Below, piece after piece: positions 22,154 through 25,463 of a stretch of DNA of 25,463 nt. The position numbers and the translations under genes are program-made. This DNA comes from Lachnospiraceae bacterium (GTDB taxonomy: Bacteria; Bacillota; Clostridia; Lachnospirales; Lachnospiraceae). A model generated the notes under the pieces. It made no database searches, was not told the DNA's origin, and worked only from the letters and a program-made list of their open reading frames with translations. The stretch covers positions 1-25,463 of the forward strand of contig JAJQID010000009.1 in assembly GCA_021199405.1 (NCBI GenBank), given 5' to 3'. Every line of letters starts with the position of its first letter. Position 1 is the first letter of the stretch.

Positions 22154-24466
22154 ATGGAAAGAAAGAAAAAAGGAAAATATTCATACAGGGCGGTAGTGGC
22201 TCTCAGTGTGCTGTGTCTGGCGGCAGCGCTGGATATCATATTCTCGGTTTATGCCTTTTTTAATTACCGAAAGGAAATCCGGGAAAACGCGGCCCAGGAG
22301 GCGGTGACGGAGGTATCCCAGGCAGTGTCCTTAGTGGATGAGCGCCTGGATAATCTGAAGAATTATTATCTGAATGAGGTGACCAGCACAGAAATCCAGA
22401 ATGTGCTGGAGAATCAGATTGATTACTCGGACTATGACTACTATCATAATGCCATGGAGGCGCTGAAAAGTCCCAATCTTTTCGCGGATTATATCGGTGG
22501 TTATACCTTTGTAAATTTCCGGACGGGCTGGGTGCTTTGCAGCAAGGGAATGTATACGATCGATCATGTTCTGAACCCGGAGCTCCTTCAGGAGCTGTTT
22601 GAGAACAGCAATGACTCTGTGGACAAAAATTACTGGTTTTATGACGGAGAAACGGAGGCTTTGGAAACCACGGACAAGACCTGGTACGCAACGGTGGAAA
22701 CCAGCGGCTTAAATCTGGTATTGAAGCTCCCCAGCGCCACATCCAATGTCTATGCCATGCTGCTGGTCAATGTGGATATGTCCGAATGGGAGAGCTGGCT
22801 GTCCCAGTGGGTCACAGAGACAAAGACGGTGGTGGTCCTTGACCGGGACGGAAATCTGATCTATGCTGCGGACGGCAGGGCGGCGGAGAGCATCTCCAAC
22901 CTGCAGCTTTCTGGGGCTGACATGAGAAGCGGCGAGGCGCAGAGTATTAAGGTGGATGGTACCTCCTACATGGTGTCCAAGGAGGTATCTGCCATTCTGG
23001 GCTGGGAGTATTACGTTCTGGTGGATGTCAACGCAGGGGCGACAGGCGGGGAGTCTTATCTGATTTTGCTGGGGATGAGTCTGATTTTTATGACCATCTG
23101 CGGCCTTGTGGTGACCTCTACTCTGATCTACCGGCCGGTGGGGAAGCTGGTGGAAAATATTTCCGGGGGTGATTCCATTGAGGAGAAAAATGAGCTGGAT
23201 TTTGTGGCCTCCAGCTTTACGGATCTGAAAAATGACAAGGAAGCTCTGGAAACCGTGGTGCAGCAGCAGAGCGGCAAGGTCAAGGAACTGTTCGGCTTTC
23301 GCCTGATGCGGGGCGAGATCACCTCTGATGACGAGTGGGAGGAGAGCCTGAAGAGCATGGGACTTCAGGCCTGGGAATGCTTTGCCACCGCCGTCATTGT
23401 GCTGGATCTGCGCACGGAGGAGGGGACAGAGAAGCTGACGGAAAATAATGAGGATGTGATCTGCCTGAAAATGGTGGAGGAGATGCCTCCTGAGCTGTCG
23501 CAGCTGTCCTGGATTCCGCCTGTATATAACGCCTGCGCTATTTTCTGTGTTTTTGCGGGGGAGGATGAGGGAGAGGTCCTGATCAAGGTCAACGATTTCT
23601 ATCATGATATGAGAGCCTATGCCCTTGACACGTTCGGCTTCGGCATTCTGATGGGTGTCTCCGCCACTCATAAGGGATACCGCAGCAGCTATGTGGCCTA
23701 CAGAGAGAGCATTCATGCTCTGGCCTTTGGCAGTCATGGAAGAGAAAAATCCTCAGATGATGAGGGGGAGGAGGGCTGCTGCTTTTATCTCCCGGAGGTT
23801 GGAGGAAAGGGGAAAGCATCCACCGCCTCCTATGAAAAGGAAATCCGCACTGCCATCCGGGCGCTGGATAAGGAGCAGTGTTACAGGATTACTGATAAAT
23901 TCACCCATTATCTGGGAGAAAATGTGATGTCTCAGGATGAGACGATTCTGAGCATTGTGCAGTATGCCAACGTGATTCTCTCGGAGGCCGTGGAGACCAG
24001 AGTCAGCATCGACAAAATCTATCCGGAGGGTCTGCGCAGGACTTACAGCGAGCTGATCGAGGCGCCGGAGTCCAACCGGGTGCGCCGTTATATCAAGTGG
24101 AAAATCATCGACCCGGTGATTGAGGCCCGCCTTCAGCTGATGGAGGATGATTCCTATAATATGATGGAAAAGATCGAGGGCATGATCCGCGAAAAGAACG
24201 GCAATATCACTATCACGGAGTGCGCGGACGCACTGGGGGTCAGCTCCACCTACATCTGGAAAATCCTGAAAATGGAGGGCGGCAGAAGCTTCAGCGATTA
24301 TGTGGAGGAATACAGGCTGGAGGAGGCCAAGCGCCTGTTGTCTCAGACCAATATGACGGTGGCGGAGATCGCCGCCAGGCTGGGCTACAATAACGCGCAG
24401 AATTTTATCCGTTTTTTCAGCAAAATGACAGGAGTAACCCCGGGAAAATTCAGGAAGCTCTATTGA
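22154..24466 (+). CDS. Membrane-anchored AraC-family transcriptional regulator
   Basis: A protein of about 770 aa. After a basic N-terminus come a membrane segment (about 13-36), an extracytoplasmic sensor-like region (about 40-300), a second membrane segment (about 301-326), a short HAMP-like stretch, a cytoplasmic region and a C-terminal AraC DNA-binding domain (about 677-770). The domain carries two helix-turn-helix units (ITECADALGVSSTYIWKIL and TVAEIAARLGYNNAQNFIRFF) and ends TGVTPGKFRKLY. Such one-protein sensors usually sit beside Lpl-type sugar ABC transporter genes and activate them, which fits the permease downstream. I prefer ATG 22154, where the protein becomes family-like; an in-frame ATG at 22088 would add 22 residues but has no clear ribosome-binding site. 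The stop overlaps the -35 of the permease promoter. Confidence 0.87.
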   Translation: MERKKKGKYSYRAVVALSVLCLAAALDIIFSVYAFFNYRKEIRENAAQEAVTEVSQAVSLVDERLDNLKNYYLNEVTSTEIQNVLENQIDYSDYDYYHNAMEALKSPNLFADYIGGYTFVNFRTGWVLCSKGMYTIDHVLNPELLQELFENSNDSVDKNYWFYDGETEALETTDKTWYATVETSGLNLVLKLPSATSNVYAMLLVNVDMSEWESWLSQWVTETKTVVVLDRDGNLIYAADGRAAESISNLQLSGADMRSGEAQSIKVDGTSYMVSKEVSAILGWEYYVLVDVNAGATGGESYLILLGMSLIFMTICGLVVTSTLIYRPVGKLVENISGGDSIEEKNELDFVASSFTDLKNDKEALETVVQQQSGKVKELFGFRLMRGEITSDDEWEESLKSMGLQAWECFATAVIVLDLRTEEGTEKLTENNEDVICLKMVEEMPPELSQLSWIPPVYNACAIFCVFAGEDEGEVLIKVNDFYHDMRAYALDTFGFGILMGVSATHKGYRSSYVAYRESIHALAFGSHGREKSSDDEGEEGCCFYLPEVGGKGKASTASYEKEIRTAIRALDKEQCYRITDKFTHYLGENVMSQDETILSIVQYANVILSEAVETRVSIDKIYPEGLRRTYSELIEAPESNRVRRYIKWKIIDPVIEARLQLMEDDSYNMMEKIEGMIREKNGNITITECADALGVSSTYIWKILKMEGGRSFSDYVEEYRLEEAKRLLSQTNMTVAEIAARLGYNNAQNFIRFFSKMTGVTPGKFRKLY

Positions 24467-24491
24467 CATTACCCAGATTTTGACCTATAAT
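24463..24491 (+). promoter_or_regulatory. Full-consensus promoter of the permease gene
   Basis: A perfect TTGACA (24463-24468), 17-bp spacer and perfect TATAAT (24486-24491). The regulator's TGA stop (24464-24466) lies within the -35. The start point near 24498 leaves a leader of about 185 nt. Confidence 0.8.
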
Positions 24492-24572
24492 CCTTTTAGC
24501 TTCTATTAAAAATTTATAAAAAGAAAGTCATAGACGTGAAGCACATCAAAAATGCACAAAAATTTTAGAAAT

Positions 24573-24587
24573 CGTTTAAAATAAACG
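24573..24587. promoter_or_regulatory. Palindromic candidate operator in the permease leader
   Basis: CGTTTA AAA TAAACG is a perfect 6-bp inverted repeat with a 3-bp centre, about 80 bp downstream of the promoter -10. It may be a binding site for a sugar-responsive repressor. No known motif was matched. Confidence 0.35.
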
Positions 24588-24682
24588 AGATGATTATATA
24601 TTTTATTCGGTGAGCAGTAGTAAAATTGCACTATAAAAGGGCTGCTGCGGCAGCAAAAAATTGTCAGAAAGGTGGTTTTTCT

Positions 24683-25463
24683 ATGGCGAAAGAAAAGAAA
24701 CCGAAAATCAAAAACGGGATGATGCAGATGCCAGACGGCCGTATGATGCGCGTGCAGAAGATGAGCACACTGGCTTACATGAAGCAGCATATCTGGCTCT
24801 ATCTGCTGCTTCTTCCCGGCGCGATCTACTTCATCATGTTCCGCTACATCCCCATGGGCGGTCTGGTTATCGCGTTCAAGGACTACTCCCCCTTCAAAGG
24901 TATCTGGGGCAGTCCCTGGGTGGGATTTTATCAGTTCCAGAAGTTCTTCACAAACGGAGATTTTGGAATGCTGCTGACCAACACGCTGGGCATCAGTTTG
25001 CTTCAGCTGGTTCTGTATTTCCCGATGCCCATTATTCTGTCTCTGTTTTTGAATGAGGTGAGACACAGCGGTTATAAGAGAGTGGTTCAGACCCTGGTCT
25101 ATATCCCTCACTTTGTGTCATGGGTTATTGTGGCGTCCCTGACCTATCAGCTGTTCAACGTGACTGACGGTATTATCAATCAGCTGTATGCCATGGTCAC
25201 GGGTCATACCTTCAATATTCTGTCCAATGCCAGCACTTTCTGGGGATTGATCGTTGGTCAGGATATCTGGCGTGAGACCGGTTACGGCACCATCGTTTTC
25301 CTGGCGGCTCTCTCCGGCGCCGATCAGGAGCAGTATGAGGCGGCCAGAGTGGATGGCGCGGGACGGTGGAGTCTGATGTGGCACATTACCCTTCCGGCTA
25401 TCCGCAGTACCATCATCATGATGCTGATCATGCGTGTGGGCAGCGTCTTAAGCACAGGCTATG
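24683..25463 (+). CDS. LplB-type sugar ABC transporter permease, 5' part
   Basis: The frame is open from ATG 24683 (AAGGTGG, 7 nt upstream) to the window end, giving 260 residues of an inner-membrane permease. An N-terminal cytoplasmic stretch of about 30 residues (MAKEKKPKIKNGMMQMPDG) is followed by hydrophobic segments (WLYLLLLPGAIYFIMFRYIP and others). The EAA loop, which contacts the ATPase, reads EQYEAARVDGAGRWSLMWHI (about 215-235). It belongs to the LplB/MalF-like group of carbohydrate importers for oligosaccharides, often with LplC-type and lipoprotein partners downstream. The substrate cannot be told. The regulator just upstream is the likely controller. Confidence 0.9.
   Translation, partial: MAKEKKPKIKNGMMQMPDGRMMRVQKMSTLAYMKQHIWLYLLLLPGAIYFIMFRYIPMGGLVIAFKDYSPFKGIWGSPWVGFYQFQKFFTNGDFGMLLTNTLGISLLQLVLYFPMPIILSLFLNEVRHSGYKRVVQTLVYIPHFVSWVIVASLTYQLFNVTDGIINQLYAMVTGHTFNILSNASTFWGLIVGQDIWRETGYGTIVFLAALSGADQEQYEAARVDGAGRWSLMWHITLPAIRSTIIMMLIMRVGSVLSTGY

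Noticed and set aside
24550..24575. Similarity of A-rich CACAAAAA-TTTT stretches in the glgC and permease leaders (5588-5612 and 24553-24575)
   Set aside because: The shared part is mostly A and T runs and does not align without gaps; it is probably base composition rather than a common site.
1..25463. CRISPR array, tRNA, rRNA, phage or defence genes
   Set aside because: No regularly spaced repeats, cloverleaf or rRNA-like sequence, transposase, integrase or nuclease gene could be found on either strand.

Overview
The window looks like a chromosomal segment of a low-to-mid GC Firmicute, most likely a Clostridia of the Lachnospiraceae type. The inference rests on SpoVG, a glgC-glgD pair, FabK as the enoyl-ACP reductase, a fused AccD-AccA chain, DnaD/DnaI-type primosome proteins, a long divergent PRPP synthetase, and an LplB-type sugar permease beside a membrane-bound AraC regulator. 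Gene content is mostly core and gene-dense. The unusual signals are in intergenic DNA and in one broken reading frame.

Layout. (1) 1-491: 3' end of gatB on the + strand. (2) 537-5252: a minus-strand cluster murC > dnaD-like > dnaI/dnaC-like > prs, ending in a terminator at 491-526. A cluster of DnaA-box-like sites lies between murC and dnaD. (3) 5253-5831: divergent promoter region. (4) 5832-8581: glgC-glgD-spoVG and a terminator whose stem carries the -35 of the next promoter. (5) 8582-13589: a hairpin-rich leader, pth, mfd, a DtxR/MntR-type repressor and its terminator. (6) 13616-21968: a fatty-acid synthesis operon acpP-accDA-fabH-fabK-fabD-fabG-fabF-fabZ-marR with a consensus promoter and terminator. 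(7) 22037-25463: an AraC-type membrane regulator, then a consensus promoter and the 5' part of an LplB-type permease that runs off the window.

The fab operon encodes malonyl-CoA formation (carboxyltransferase half only; no accB or accC here), ACP, malonyl transfer, condensation, both reductions and dehydration. A MarR-family protein at the distal end is a plausible FabT-like feedback regulator.

Two features stand out. fabH has an in-frame TAG that replaces the Gln of its conserved HQAN motif, while the remaining 74 codons stay open. Between fabG and fabF lies a 208-bp element with 18-bp imperfect terminal inverted repeats (15/18), flanked exactly by the 7-bp direct repeat ATGAAAT and filled with nested hairpins. 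This is the signature of a MITE, or of a mobile structured-RNA element, inserted within a core operon. No CRISPR array, rRNA, tRNA, transposase, phage gene or defence system was seen. All calls come from reading the sequence; no database search was run.
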